Shown piece after piece: positions 35,103 to 43,887 of a stretch of DNA of 64,000 nt. Within the stretch, counting starts at the first letter, position 1, and each line of letters begins with the position of its first letter. The DNA comes from Tardiphaga sp051811025 (lineage in GTDB: Bacteria; Pseudomonadota; Alphaproteobacteria; Rhizobiales; Xanthobacteraceae): contig NZ_JBPWQE010000001.1 in NCBI RefSeq assembly GCF_051811025.1, positions 4,836,001 to 4,900,000 on the forward strand. Reading direction: 5' to 3'. The notes beneath the pieces were generated by a model that saw only the letters and a program-made list of their open reading frames with translations, made no database searches and was not told where the DNA came from. The position numbers and the translations under genes were made by a program.

Positions 35103-36817
35103 GCGATTGCTCCTGAAACAGTGTGCGAAGCGGAGCTTTCGTGTGCGGCTCTGTGCGGGTGTGCAGACGCGGCTCTGCCGGTGATGAGATGAATCAACGC
35201 TTCGGGATCCGATGGAGCGAGATGGCCACGCCAGGCGATGTGCTGATCGGGCCGCACCAGCAACAAAGCTTCAGTGGGCCGCGCTGCGCCGATTTCCGCC
35301 ATCGAGAGATCAATCACCGTCAGGGGGACTCCATTGCGCCGCGCGGCCTCACTCAGCGCGGTCACGTCGCAAGTCGGATCGTAGCGCAAAAGCGTATAGC
35401 CGGGCCCCATCGCGTCAAAGATCGAACGGCCATCGCTCAGCCAAACATGCGGCATCCTGGCGCCCGGCACCGTCGAGGGTTCAAAATCGCCCATCGTATA
35501 GGCCGGCGGCGCCTCGCCGTCATAGGCGATGACCGGTGACTGATCGTAGAAATAACCGAAATTGAGCCCCGCGCAGCAGTATTGCTTCACGTTGAGATCG
35601 TAGGCGGCACGGCCGACCGCGGCACGCGCTGCCGCACCCGCCTCGCTATCTTCCTCGATCACCGCAGGTACTGCGCCGCGCTGGCTGATGCTCGCCAGCG
35701 CATGCTCCATCGCAAATCGCGACACCTGATCGGTGATCGGCTGGCGTTCGGCCGCATAGGCATCGAGCAGACCGGCATCCGCCCAGCCATTGAGATACGC
35801 TGCAAGCATCCAGCACAGCGAAACCGCATCCGCGATGCCCGCATTCATTCCGTAGCCGGCGTAAGGCATCCAGAGATGGGCGGCATCCCCGCAGATGAAG
35901 GCGTGCCGGTCGCGGAAGCGATCGGCGACGAGACGGCGCCCGACCCAGTCTTCCTTGCTGATGACCTCGTAATTGAAATCAGGGCCGACGCCCAGAATTG
36001 TACGGATGGACCAGTCGCGATCGACCGAGTCGAATTCCGGCTCGTCCGGTTTGAGGTGATTGTGGATCAGCCACCGGTCATGCCCGTCGATGGCAACGAC
36101 AGTGCCGGTCCGTTGCGGATTGAGTGCCAGCACCATCCAGGCTGGTGTGTGGGGCTGCATCAGGGTCTTCAGATCCGGCGCATCGATGAGGGTCGACTGG
36201 ACGCGCTGAATCACAGGCGTGCCGACGAAAGACGCGCCGATCAGCTTGCGCGTCAACGAGCGGCCGCCGTCGCATCCAATGAGGAAACGGGCACGGATGG
36301 TGAAGGACCGATCGTCGTCGAGCCCACGAGCCTCGACCGAGACGCCCGATATGTCCTGATCAAAATGCACCATCTCGGTGCGGGACAGAATCGTGATCCT
36401 GGGATTGGCAGCGGCATTCGCAAACAGCACGGGCTCCAGATAGATCTGGTTGATCCGGTGCGGCGGTTCGGGTGTCGGCCACCATGTGTCAGGCCCGTCT
36501 ATTGCGGTGTAGCGCGTGGCGCGCGACGGAATGACGATCCGGCTGAGTTCGATACCCGTTGCGGTGGTGCGATACGAACAGTCGTTAGGAAAGTCCGGCG
36601 GCAGACCGGCGTCGCGGATCTGGGCCACGATGCCTAGCCGGCGAAAAACCTCCATCGACCGCGCCGAAACATGATTGCATTTGACATTGGGCGGCTCGCC
36701 GGCACGCCGGGTCTCGAGCATGATCACGTCTATCCCTCTGGATGCGAGGTCCAGAGCAGCGGTGAGGCCTACAGGCCCTGCGCCAACGATAACGACGGAT
36801 GTCTCATAGTCTTGCAT
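35099..36817 (-). CDS. FAD-dependent aromatic-type monooxygenase
   Basis: 572 residues of the class A flavoprotein hydroxylase fold. VVIVGAGPVGLTAALDLASRG (9-29) binds FAD, and FICGDAAHLWMPYAGYGMNAGIADA (about 305-330) is the GD motif region; LIGCDGGRS is the DG motif. The length and the C-terminal thioredoxin-like region (from about 440) resemble MhpA/PheA-type phenol and phenylpropionate hydroxylases. It starts an operon with the Bug receptor and is divergent from a LysR regulator gene 101 bp away. Substrate not known. Confidence 0.88.
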   Translation of the reverse strand: MQDYETSVVIVGAGPVGLTAALDLASRGIDVIMLETRRAGEPPNVKCNHVSARSMEVFRRLGIVAQIRDAGLPPDFPNDCSYRTTATGIELSRIVIPSRATRYTAIDGPDTWWPTPEPPHRINQIYLEPVLFANAAANPRITILSRTEMVHFDQDISGVSVEARGLDDDRSFTIRARFLIGCDGGRSLTRKLIGASFVGTPVIQRVQSTLIDAPDLKTLMQPHTPAWMVLALNPQRTGTVVAIDGHDRWLIHNHLKPDEPEFDSVDRDWSIRTILGVGPDFNYEVISKEDWVGRRLVADRFRDRHAFICGDAAHLWMPYAGYGMNAGIADAVSLCWMLAAYLNGWADAGLLDAYAAERQPITDQVSRFAMEHALASISQRGAVPAVIEEDSEAGAAARAAVGRAAYDLNVKQYCCAGLNFGYFYDQSPVIAYDGEAPPAYTMGDFEPSTVPGARMPHVWLSDGRSIFDAMGPGYTLLRYDPTCDVTALSEAARRNGVPLTVIDLSMAEIGAARPTEALLLVRPDQHIAWRGHLAPSDPEALIHLITGRAASAHPHRAAHESSASHTVSGAIA

Positions 36818-36866
36818 GGCTGGCTCCCTCGACCGCGTCTGCGCGCGTTACGTTGAAGCTAGCCGC

Positions 36867-36879
36867 AACTCTTGATAAG
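36867..36879. promoter_or_regulatory. Candidate LysR-binding palindrome
   Basis: CTCTT-GAT-AAGAG is a perfect 13-bp palindrome in the 101-bp divergent region between the monooxygenase and LysR genes. It fits the A/T-centred dyads of LysR regulators, but no second copy is visible. Confidence 0.35.
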
Positions 36880-36918
36880 AGAAGTCGCTTTTCCAGTATT
36901 GATTGATAAGATTACCTC

Positions 36919-37845
36919 ATGAATATCACCCTTCGCCAGCTGGAAGCACTGGTAGCGGTCAGTCGCACAGGCTCGATGACGCGCGCAGCTCAAGAACTTC
37001 ACATCACCCAGGCTGCGGTCAGCCTCCTGCTCCGCCAACTTGAACTGCAGCTCGGCCTGCCAATGTTCGACCGCACGACACGGTCGTGTATACCGACCGC
37101 AGCCGGACGCGACGCTGTCCGAGCCGCAGAGCGTATATTGGGCGACGCGCTCAGCCTCACGCGTCAGATGCGCAGCCTGTCAGAAGCACGCAGCGGCACA
37201 GTCGTCTTCGTCGCATCGGCCGGTGCAGCCTCCGCGCTGATGCCGGCCGTGCTCGCGACATTCCGCACCGCTTATCCCGACGTCGATGTCATCATGCGCG
37301 ATGTCGCATCCGATCAACTCGTAAGCGCGCTGCTCGCGTCGGACGCCGAATTCGCCATCGGCAGCGTGGATGGCCCGGTGCCCGAGGTGACGCTGACGCC
37401 TCTGGTAAGAGGACGTCTCAGCGCCATCGGCTGGCCCGGTTGCCCGATCGCAGCGATGCAAACGCTATCGTGGGATGAACTTGCGGATCTGCCGACCATC
37501 GCGATGCGCCGCGACACGCTGATCCGCGCACAGATCGACCGACGGCTGGGACGCGATGGCAAGGTGCTCATCCCGACCTACGAAGTGTCGCTCATCAACA
37601 CGGCGCTTTCGATGACGGCGAAGGGCATCGGTTATGCGATCTTGCCCTCCTATATGATGCCGACCGACCAATATCCGGGGCTGATCGCTTTCCAGCTCGT
37701 ACGGCCCGCGATCACCCGGCAATTGTCCTGGATTCAGCAGACCGGCCGCAGCCTGTCCCCGGCAGCGCTGCAGTTTCAGAAGATGACGGCGCGTGTGCTG
37801 GCCAGCGCGCACGCGACAGCCATTGCAAGGCGCGCGACGGCGTAA
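36919..37845 (+). CDS. LysR family transcriptional regulator
   Basis: 308 residues with the LysR winged helix at 1-60 (LRQLEALVAVSRTGSMTRAAQELHITQAAVSLLLRQLE) and a periplasmic-binding-like effector domain from about 90. Divergent from the monooxygenase/Bug operon, the standard layout for a LysR activator of an adjacent catabolic operon. The effector is probably the aromatic substrate or a product. Confidence 0.93.
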   Translation: MNITLRQLEALVAVSRTGSMTRAAQELHITQAAVSLLLRQLELQLGLPMFDRTTRSCIPTAAGRDAVRAAERILGDALSLTRQMRSLSEARSGTVVFVASAGAASALMPAVLATFRTAYPDVDVIMRDVASDQLVSALLASDAEFAIGSVDGPVPEVTLTPLVRGRLSAIGWPGCPIAAMQTLSWDELADLPTIAMRRDTLIRAQIDRRLGRDGKVLIPTYEVSLINTALSMTAKGIGYAILPSYMMPTDQYPGLIAFQLVRPAITRQLSWIQQTGRSLSPAALQFQKMTARVLASAHATAIARRATA

Positions 37846-37959
37846 CGCGCGATCTCGGTCCCTCTCATCATTGGCGTGGATTGGCCAACATCCGTCGACG
37901 CGAAGCGTTGCCGTAATCCCACAGCCTGCCCGGTTTCTATGTCCGGCGATGACTGGCCG

Positions 37960-38003
37960 TTGACACCCGGCCGCCTGTCGCGCGATGTTACATTATAACA
38001 TCG
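37960..38003 (+). promoter_or_regulatory. Zur-type operator overlapping a promoter
   Basis: CGATGTTA (37983-37990) and TAACATCG (37996-38003) are perfect inverted 8-mers separated by CATTA. This closely resembles Zur boxes built on TGTTATA-N-TATAACA. A TTGACA at 37960-37965 lies 17 bases before it, so the operator would cover the -10 region and block transcription when zinc is plentiful. It precedes a His-rich DUF2946 protein and a ZnuD-like receptor. Confidence 0.7.
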
Positions 38004-38050
38004 GCGCTGGCAGACCTTTCCGCCAGCCGATGCGGGGCAGCCTTGTCGGC

Positions 38051-38428
38051 ATGAAGTGGTTTCGCGCGAATATCAGACATGGGGCAAAGCTGGTGCTGTT
38101 CGCGCTGGCGGTGCAGCTCGTTCTGTCGTTCGGACACGTCCATGGCGGGATCGTCCACGCAGCCCCTCTCGACTCCGCTATCGCCCTCTCCGCCGGCGAC
38201 GCTGCGCAGACGCCGGCCGCTCCCGAGACCGATCACCATCATCGGGCCGCCGACCCATGCGCGATCTGCGCTGTCATGGCGATGGCTGGCACGGCGCTGT
38301 TTGCCGCGCCGCCAGTCCTGCTGTTGCCGCAGGCCGCCGTCCTGCTGCAGCGGATCACCGAAGCTGAATTCGACCATCTCGACGCTATCAGCGGTGCATC
38401 GCAGCCGCGCGGTCCTCCCACATCCTGA
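38051..38428 (+). CDS. DUF2946 His/Cys-bearing membrane-anchored protein
   Basis: 125 residues from the ATG at 38051. One N-terminal hydrophobic helix (about 13-28, signal or anchor) is followed by GHVHGG, a Ser/Ala-rich spacer, DHHHR, and the pair CAIC in a second hydrophobic stretch. The metal-type residues (HVH, HHH, C-x2-C) and the Zur-type box upstream suggest a zinc-linked role. An in-frame ATG at 37985 lies inside the operator and is rejected. The ZnuD-like receptor follows 123 bp later. Confidence 0.75.
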   Translation: MKWFRANIRHGAKLVLFALAVQLVLSFGHVHGGIVHAAPLDSAIALSAGDAAQTPAAPETDHHHRAADPCAICAVMAMAGTALFAAPPVLLLPQAAVLLQRITEAEFDHLDAISGASQPRGPPTS

Positions 38429-38551
38429 CATCACCTTTGACGATCGCTGCCGCGAATTCCTCGCGCGCAGTGCAACCGAAGTGAGATTCGCATCACCGCG
38501 AGTCCCGGCCCGAGCGCAACGATGCGCAGCCGGTGAAGTCAGGACAAACCC

Positions 38552-40903
38552 ATGTCGATTCAATTCAAGCGCGCCCTCCTGCTCGGCACATCCGCCGTGG
38601 TGGGACTGAGCTGCCTCCCGCAATCTGCGCACGCGCAGACGCAGCTTCCGGCGGTGGAAGTCACCGCGCCTAGCCCGATCGTGCGCCGCAAGCCGGTGCC
38701 GTCGCGCACCGCACATACGCATGTCACGCGCCCCGCGCCAAACCGCAACGCCGTGCCGGTCCCCGTTGAGGCCGAGCCCGTCCAGGCCCAGCAGGGCGAA
38801 CTCCCGATCGTCACCGATCAATTCGCCACTGTCACGGTGGTGCCGAATGACGAGATCCGCCGCTCCGGCGCCTCGACACTCGGCGATCTTCTCGCCAACA
38901 AGCCCGGCATCACCGGCTCCGGCTACGCACCGGGTGCATCGAGCCGGCCGATCATACGGGGTCTCGACGTCAATCGCGTCGGCATCGTCGAGAACGGCAT
39001 CGGCAGCAACGGCGCATCGGATCTCGGCGAGGATCATTTCGTCCCCGTCGATCCGTTCGCTGCCAATCAGATCGAGGTCATCCGCGGTCCGGCGACGCTA
39101 CGCTACGGATCGCAGTCGATCGGCGGCGTAGTGTCCGCATCCAATAATCGTATTCCCGATGCGCTGCCGAATTGCGCCGTTGCGGCGCCGTTCCAGAGCT
39201 ACGGTCTGCCGGCGAAAGCACCGGCTGCCGGTCTCGCAGCGCCGGGCTGCATGAATGCCGAAGTGCGCACCTCGTTCAGCTCAGTAGACCGCGGCGTCGA
39301 TGGCGGCATCCTGCTCGATGCCGGCGGCGGCAATGTTGCCGTCCATGCCGACGTCTATGGCCGCAAGGCCGGCGACTACAATGTTCCGAGCTATCCCTAT
39401 GCCGAGCCCGGCCTCGCCTTCAACGGCAAGCAGCCGAATTCGTCGAACCAGTCGGCCGGTGCCTCGGTCGGCGGTTCGTATTTCTTCACCGGCGGCTATA
39501 TCGGTGCGGCGATCACGCAGAACAACACGACCTATCGCATTCCGGGCGTCGAAGGCGCCCAGGTCGGCACACGTATCGCCGGCCAGCAGACCAAGTTCAC
39601 GGCCAAGGGCGAGTATCGTCCGGACGCCGCAGCCATCGACGCGATCCGCTTCTGGGTCGGCGCGACGAACTACAAGCACAACGAAATCGGTCTTGCGGAC
39701 GCGACCGACCCGACCAGCGACGGCGTGCGCCAGACCTTCACCAACAAGGAGCAAGAAGGTCGGCTCGAAGTGCAGATGATGCCCTTCAACGCGCGCTTTG
39801 CCACCATCACCTCGGCCTTCGGCCTGCAGGTCAACCATCAGGAACTGACGGCACCGAGCCCCGATGACATCGGCAGCCCTCTCAACGGCCTGTGGGATCC
39901 GAACAAGAACACCAGGGTCGCGGGCTACAGCTTCAACGAGTTCAAGTTCACCGAAACCACGAAGGCCCAGATCGCCGGCCGCATCGAGCATGTCGAACTC
40001 TCCGGCATGACGCCGTCGTCGATCCCGAACGAGTTCGATCTCAATGCCGATCCCGGCGCGATCGGCCCGGCGGTCGGGCGCAACCTGACCTTCACGCCGA
40101 AGAGCGGCAGCATCGGCCTGATCCAGGACCTGCCGTGGTATGGCCTCTCCGCCAGCATCACCGCGCAATATACCGAGCGTGCGCCGAAACCAGCCGAACT
40201 GTTCTCGCGCGGCGGACACGATGCAACCGAGACCTTCGATATCGGCAATCCGAATCTCGGCATTGAAACCGCGAAGTCGGTCGAACTCGGCCTGCGCCGC
40301 GCCGCCGGTCCGTTCCGCTTCGAACTCACGGGCTATTACACGCAGTATAATGGCTTCATCTATCGCCGCCTGACCGGCAACACCTGCGGTGACGGCGTCT
40401 GCCAGGCGGGCCTCGGCCTCGAACTGAACCAGGCGATCTATTCGCAGCGCGACGCCACGTTCCGCGGCGGCGAATTCCAGAGCCAGCTCGATGTGGCGCA
40501 GATCTATGGCGGCACATGGGGCATCGAGACCCAGGCGGACATCGTGCGGGCGACCTTCAGCGATGGCACCAATGTGCCGCGCATCCCGCCCGTGCGTGCC
40601 GGCGGCGGTCTGTTCTGGCGCGATGCCAACTGGTTCGCCCGCGTGAACATGCTGCACGCCTTCGCGCAGAACGACATTGCTCCGATCGCGGAGACACCGA
40701 CATCGGGCTACAACCTGCTGAAGGCGGAAGTGAGCTACAAGACGCTGCTCGACCCGCGCATCTACGGCGCCAAGGAAATGACCGTCGGCGTGGTCGGCAA
40801 CAATCTGTTGAACGAGAACATTCGCAATGCGGTGTCCTATAACAAGGACAACGTGCTGCAGCCCGGGCTGAACGTGCGGGCATTTGCGAGTGTGAAGTTC
40901 TGA
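38552..40903 (+). CDS. znuD: ZnuD-like TonB-dependent receptor
   Basis: 783 residues, outer-membrane receptor. A signal peptide ends at AHAQ (about residue 29). The spacer is Arg/Pro-rich with THTH residues, followed by the plug (EIRRSGASTLGDLLANKPGI, RGLDVNRVGIVENGIG) and the barrel ending in FASVKF. ERAPKPAELFSRGGHDATETFDIGNPNL strongly recalls the ZnuD family, and SRGGHDAT contains a conserved His. The Zur-type box before its partner gene supports zinc uptake. A pair of cysteines (DALPNCAV and APGCMNA) may close a loop. Metal specificity is inferred. Confidence 0.82.
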   Translation: MSIQFKRALLLGTSAVVGLSCLPQSAHAQTQLPAVEVTAPSPIVRRKPVPSRTAHTHVTRPAPNRNAVPVPVEAEPVQAQQGELPIVTDQFATVTVVPNDEIRRSGASTLGDLLANKPGITGSGYAPGASSRPIIRGLDVNRVGIVENGIGSNGASDLGEDHFVPVDPFAANQIEVIRGPATLRYGSQSIGGVVSASNNRIPDALPNCAVAAPFQSYGLPAKAPAAGLAAPGCMNAEVRTSFSSVDRGVDGGILLDAGGGNVAVHADVYGRKAGDYNVPSYPYAEPGLAFNGKQPNSSNQSAGASVGGSYFFTGGYIGAAITQNNTTYRIPGVEGAQVGTRIAGQQTKFTAKGEYRPDAAAIDAIRFWVGATNYKHNEIGLADATDPTSDGVRQTFTNKEQEGRLEVQMMPFNARFATITSAFGLQVNHQELTAPSPDDIGSPLNGLWDPNKNTRVAGYSFNEFKFTETTKAQIAGRIEHVELSGMTPSSIPNEFDLNADPGAIGPAVGRNLTFTPKSGSIGLIQDLPWYGLSASITAQYTERAPKPAELFSRGGHDATETFDIGNPNLGIETAKSVELGLRRAAGPFRFELTGYYTQYNGFIYRRLTGNTCGDGVCQAGLGLELNQAIYSQRDATFRGGEFQSQLDVAQIYGGTWGIETQADIVRATFSDGTNVPRIPPVRAGGGLFWRDANWFARVNMLHAFAQNDIAPIAETPTSGYNLLKAEVSYKTLLDPRIYGAKEMTVGVVGNNLLNENIRNAVSYNKDNVLQPGLNVRAFASVKF

Positions 40904-40917
40904 TTTCCACACACACT

Positions 40918-41042
40918 CGTCATTCCAGGCTGCGCCCTCTTCGGCGCAGACCCGGAATCCCGGCGTCGTGAAGCTCAATGCAAAGCACTTCGGGATTCCG
41001 GATTCACTCGCAGCTAACGCTGCGTGCGCCCCGGAGTGACAG
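40918..41042. repeat. Dispersed repeat R1, copy A
   Basis: Begins CGTCATTCC, contains GCGCAGACCCGGAATCCC and a CGGGATTCCGG arm, and ends GCCCCGGAGTGACAG. It matches copy B at 50273-50375 in order and sense. It fills the gap between the ZnuD-like receptor and the next convergent gene, as expected for a palindromic intergenic element of this bacterial family. Confidence 0.75.
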
Positions 41043-41049
41043 TTTGTGG

Positions 41050-41565
41050 CTATGCCTTCGCCGCGTCCCAGTCCGGCCTGACAGCGCCCACGAGCCCTTC
41101 CGCCGCGCCTTCGACCAGCTCCAGCACTAGCAACCGCTTCTGATCAACCGGACCCGGCATGGTCACATTGCCCTTCGGGATCGCCTTGAAGCCGACCCGG
41201 CTGTAATAGGGCTCGTCGCCAACCAGCAGGATCAGCTTGTGACCCTTTGTGCGCGCATCGGCGATGGCACGGTCCAGCAGCTTGCGGCCGACGCCGCGGC
41301 TGCGGAACGGCGGCTCGACGGTCAGCGGCCCGAGCAGCAGTGCCGGCGTGTCGCCGACGCAGATCGGCAATTGTCTCACTGAGCCGACCAGCAGCGTACC
41401 GATCCGTGCTGTAAACGACAGATCGAGCAGATGACTGACATGTTCGCGCAGCCGATAGGCTGACAGCACGTAACGGCCCGGACCGAAGGTACGGGCATGC
41501 AGCCGTTCGATGATCTGGGCGTCGTTGGCGGTTTCCGCCAGGATGGTCAGAGAAAGGTCATTCAT
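41050..41565 (-). CDS. GNAT acetyltransferase (YhbS-like)
   Basis: 171 residues. LLGPLTVEPPFRSRGVGRKLLDRAIADA is the acetyl-CoA loop and helix (RSRGVG), and LVGDEPYYSRVGF closes the fold. GPLTVEPPFRSRGVG followed by LVGDxxYY is typical of the YhbS branch. Substrate unknown. It is 57 bp from the Nudix gene upstream on the same strand. Confidence 0.88.
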   Translation of the reverse strand: MNDLSLTILAETANDAQIIERLHARTFGPGRYVLSAYRLREHVSHLLDLSFTARIGTLLVGSVRQLPICVGDTPALLLGPLTVEPPFRSRGVGRKLLDRAIADARTKGHKLILLVGDEPYYSRVGFKAIPKGNVTMPGPVDQKRLLVLELVEGAAEGLVGAVRPDWDAAKA

Positions 41566-41622
41566 GTCGGGAGGCGAGATAGCATCTGGCGGGCGCGCGG
41601 TCCATTCCCGGGCGTAGGGGGA

Positions 41623-42111
41623 TCATGCCCGCCAGGTGGCGCTAACCGGCTTCCCATCGAAGATCTCGGCCAGCCGCAGCCTCGTGCCCTCGGTGGTGTC
41701 GTGAGGCAGGGCATCCAGGGCAAAGAAGCCGGTTTCGGCAATCTCGCGATTGGGCTCGGGCAGCCGGTCCTGCCGGAACTGCCTAACCACATAGACCGCC
41801 ACATGATCGCGGATCGAGACGTGGCTGTTGAGGAAGACGCCGTGCAGAACCGGCTCGCCGGTGAGTTCGATGCGCCCCTCTTCGCGCAGCTCCATGTCCA
41901 GCGCCTCGCGAAAGGTCTGGCCGACCTCGACGCCGCCGCCGGGCAGATACCAGCCGGTCACATAAGTGTGCCGGACCAGAAACACGCGGTTATCCACATC
42001 GAGCACCACGGCGCGGACGCCAAGCGTCATCCCGCGCGCGACGCGGAAATAGAGATGCACGAATTTGCGCAGGGTCGGCTCCAGCCGCTGCCGCAACGTC
42101 GGTGAGGTCAT
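41623..42111 (-). CDS. Nudix hydrolase with altered box
   Basis: 162 residues from the ATG at 42111 (the longer frame to 42177 is less likely). The Nudix box is GGGVEVGQTFREALDMELREEGRI. The glutamate that normally follows the G-x5 is Gln and the Arg of REUxEE is Met. The core E-L-x-E-E is kept, so metal binding is likely but catalysis may be altered. Overall fold and the strand VRAVVLDVDNRVFLVRH fit a Nudix enzyme acting on a nucleoside diphosphate derivative. Substrate unknown. Confidence 0.82.
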   Translation of the reverse strand: MTSPTLRQRLEPTLRKFVHLYFRVARGMTLGVRAVVLDVDNRVFLVRHTYVTGWYLPGGGVEVGQTFREALDMELREEGRIELTGEPVLHGVFLNSHVSIRDHVAVYVVRQFRQDRLPEPNREIAETGFFALDALPHDTTEGTRLRLAEIFDGKPVSATWRA

Positions 42112-42249
42112 CGCGGCAAATTCCTGGCTGGCGACACGGTGGGTGCTTGCGTCATATGCCCCACCTTGCCAAAACATGCGGGGATTTCACAGGCATGAGG
42201 GCGCATTGAACCGGCTTGTTCACACACGCGCAGGGGCGGATCGTTTTTC

Positions 42250-43134
42250 ATGACCGCATTCACCCTCGCGCATCTGTCCGATCCGCATGTTCCGCCAATG
42301 CCGGAGCCGCACTGGCGCGAGCTTATGGGACAGCGCGTGCTCGGCTATCTGAACTGGCGGCGCAACCGGCATTTGATCCACCGCCGCGACATGCTCGATG
42401 TCATCGTCAGCGACATGCAGGCGCAGCAGCCGGACCATATTGCGGTGACCGGCGACCTCGTCAATCTCGCGCTCGCAGCCGAATTCCCGCGCGCGCGGCG
42501 CTGGATCGAAAGCGTGGGCCCGCCGGATCATGTTTCGCTGGTCCCGGGCAATCACGACGCCTATGTGCGCGGAGCACCCGAACGTTTCGCCGAGACTTTC
42601 GGCGACTATATGCGCAGTGACGGCACCCCCGATACGCGCTTTCCGTTTCTGCGTATCCGCGGATCGCTGGCACTGATCGGTGCGTCGTCGAGTGTGCCAA
42701 CCGCGCCGTTCATGGCGACGGGCTCGCTCGGCGACGCACAGCTTAGAGCGCTCAACATTATGCTTGGCGGCCTCGCCGACGCACATCTGTTTCGCGTGCT
42801 GCTGATCCATCATCCGCTGCGCTCGAAGCAAAGGCACAAGAGCCTGACGGATTCCGATGCGCTACAAATTCTGCTGAAGCGCCACGGCGTCGAACTGATC
42901 CTGCACGGTCACGACCACATTCATTCGACCATGTGGTTCGACGGCCCGCAGCGGCGCATTCCCGCTATCGGCGTGCCGTCGGCGTCATCGGTTGCGCACG
43001 GCCACAAGCCGGCGTCAGCCTACAATCTGTTCGCCATCGAACGTGACGGCGAGCGCTGGCGCTGCGAGCAAACGGTGCGGGGATTTGGCGACCGCAATAT
43101 GGTGCATGAGATCAAGCGGACGATGCTGGTGTAG
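42250..43134 (+). CDS. Calcineurin-like metallophosphoesterase (CpdA-like)
   Basis: 294 residues with the five metal-binding blocks of the superfamily: DPH near 11-13, GDLVN, GNHD, the His pair LLIHHP, and GHDHIH. The arrangement and length resemble 3',5'-cyclic-nucleotide phosphodiesterases of the CpdA group, though other phosphoesters are possible. It is a single gene between the Nudix gene and the convergent glycine-tailed gene. Confidence 0.88.
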   Translation: MTAFTLAHLSDPHVPPMPEPHWRELMGQRVLGYLNWRRNRHLIHRRDMLDVIVSDMQAQQPDHIAVTGDLVNLALAAEFPRARRWIESVGPPDHVSLVPGNHDAYVRGAPERFAETFGDYMRSDGTPDTRFPFLRIRGSLALIGASSSVPTAPFMATGSLGDAQLRALNIMLGGLADAHLFRVLLIHHPLRSKQRHKSLTDSDALQILLKRHGVELILHGHDHIHSTMWFDGPQRRIPAIGVPSASSVAHGHKPASAYNLFAIERDGERWRCEQTVRGFGDRNMVHEIKRTMLV

Positions 43135-43149
43135 CGCGGCGCGCAGTCG

Positions 43150-43839
43150 TCAGTCGCCGCCTCCACCACAACCACCGCCTCCTCCGTCGCCGCCCCCGCC
43201 GCCATCACTGCCGCCGGAGTCGCCACCGCCACCACTATCGCTTCCCCCGTCGCCGAACCCGGCCGTGCTGCCATCGACGGACGAATTGGCGAAATCGCCT
43301 CCGCAATGTGCTGCTCCGCCGGAGCCATCACGGCGGAGCGCCTCGCATTGCGGACGATAGACAAAGCCACCGGGGATCTTCAGCTTCGCATCCAGCGCGA
43401 ACAGCAGAGGCAGCCGCGTCGGATTTACCGGATCGATATTCTCGTATTTGCAGCAGTACCACCACACACGTCGTAGGCCCTCATTGTCCTTGCGATGCTC
43501 GGTCAGAATGACCGCTGGCGTATGATGCAGAAACGTGCCGAACGCGCGGCGGCAGAACTGTTCGTAATCGCGGGTGTAGAGAATGAATTCATGCCAGAGA
43601 TCGTCGGCGACCTGCGACGGCATCGAGACGAAGCGCCGGCCACTCATCAAATGGGCAATGAAGAATTGGCGCAGGCCATGGGATACGAGCGCGCTATCCT
43701 TGCGCGCCAGACCGGGACGGTGCTTTTCTAGGCGATCCAGCAGTCCGCGCGGCCACGTATAGGTGCGGATGAATTCGGAACGGCGAAATTGAAGCCAGCC
43801 ACGAAGCGCGTAGACGACGATCGCCACGCCAGCGAGCAT
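43150..43839 (-). CDS. Membrane-anchored GRDP-like protein with Gly/Asp tail
   Basis: Read from the ATG at 43839 it is 229 residues. An N-terminal helix (LAGVAIVVYAL) precedes the core DDLWHEFILYTRDYEQFCRRAFGTFLHHTP, which I recognise as the motif of glycine-rich domain-containing (GRDP-like) proteins: Trp-His, Tyr, Cys and a final His-His pair. The last 45 residues are nearly all Gly, Asp and Ser with one Cys. A TTG at 43860 would add 7 residues. The start follows a run of eight G bases. Function unknown; the low-complexity tail is a continuous frame. Confidence 0.7.
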   Translation of the reverse strand: MLAGVAIVVYALRGWLQFRRSEFIRTYTWPRGLLDRLEKHRPGLARKDSALVSHGLRQFFIAHLMSGRRFVSMPSQVADDLWHEFILYTRDYEQFCRRAFGTFLHHTPAVILTEHRKDNEGLRRVWWYCCKYENIDPVNPTRLPLLFALDAKLKIPGGFVYRPQCEALRRDGSGGAAHCGGDFANSSVDGSTAGFGDGGSDSGGGGDSGGSDGGGGGDGGGGGCGGGGD

Positions 43840-43887
43840 CAACACGGATACCCAGACCAAGCTCCCCCCCCGGAAGTCTGCGGCCCG

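Noticed and set aside
37985..38051. ATG at 37985 as the start of the DUF2946 protein
   Set aside because: It lies within the Zur-type palindrome, in the expected promoter region, and adds residues unlike the family; the ATG at 38051 is preferred.
39281..40978. Long open frame antisense to the ZnuD-like receptor
   Set aside because: It has no start context or recognisable domain; it is a product of high GC content and codon bias in the receptor gene.
43150..43290. Gly/Asp-rich end as a frameshift artefact
   Set aside because: The frame is continuous and codon usage stays Gly/Asp/Ser throughout with a normal stop; low-complexity tails are known for this type of protein.
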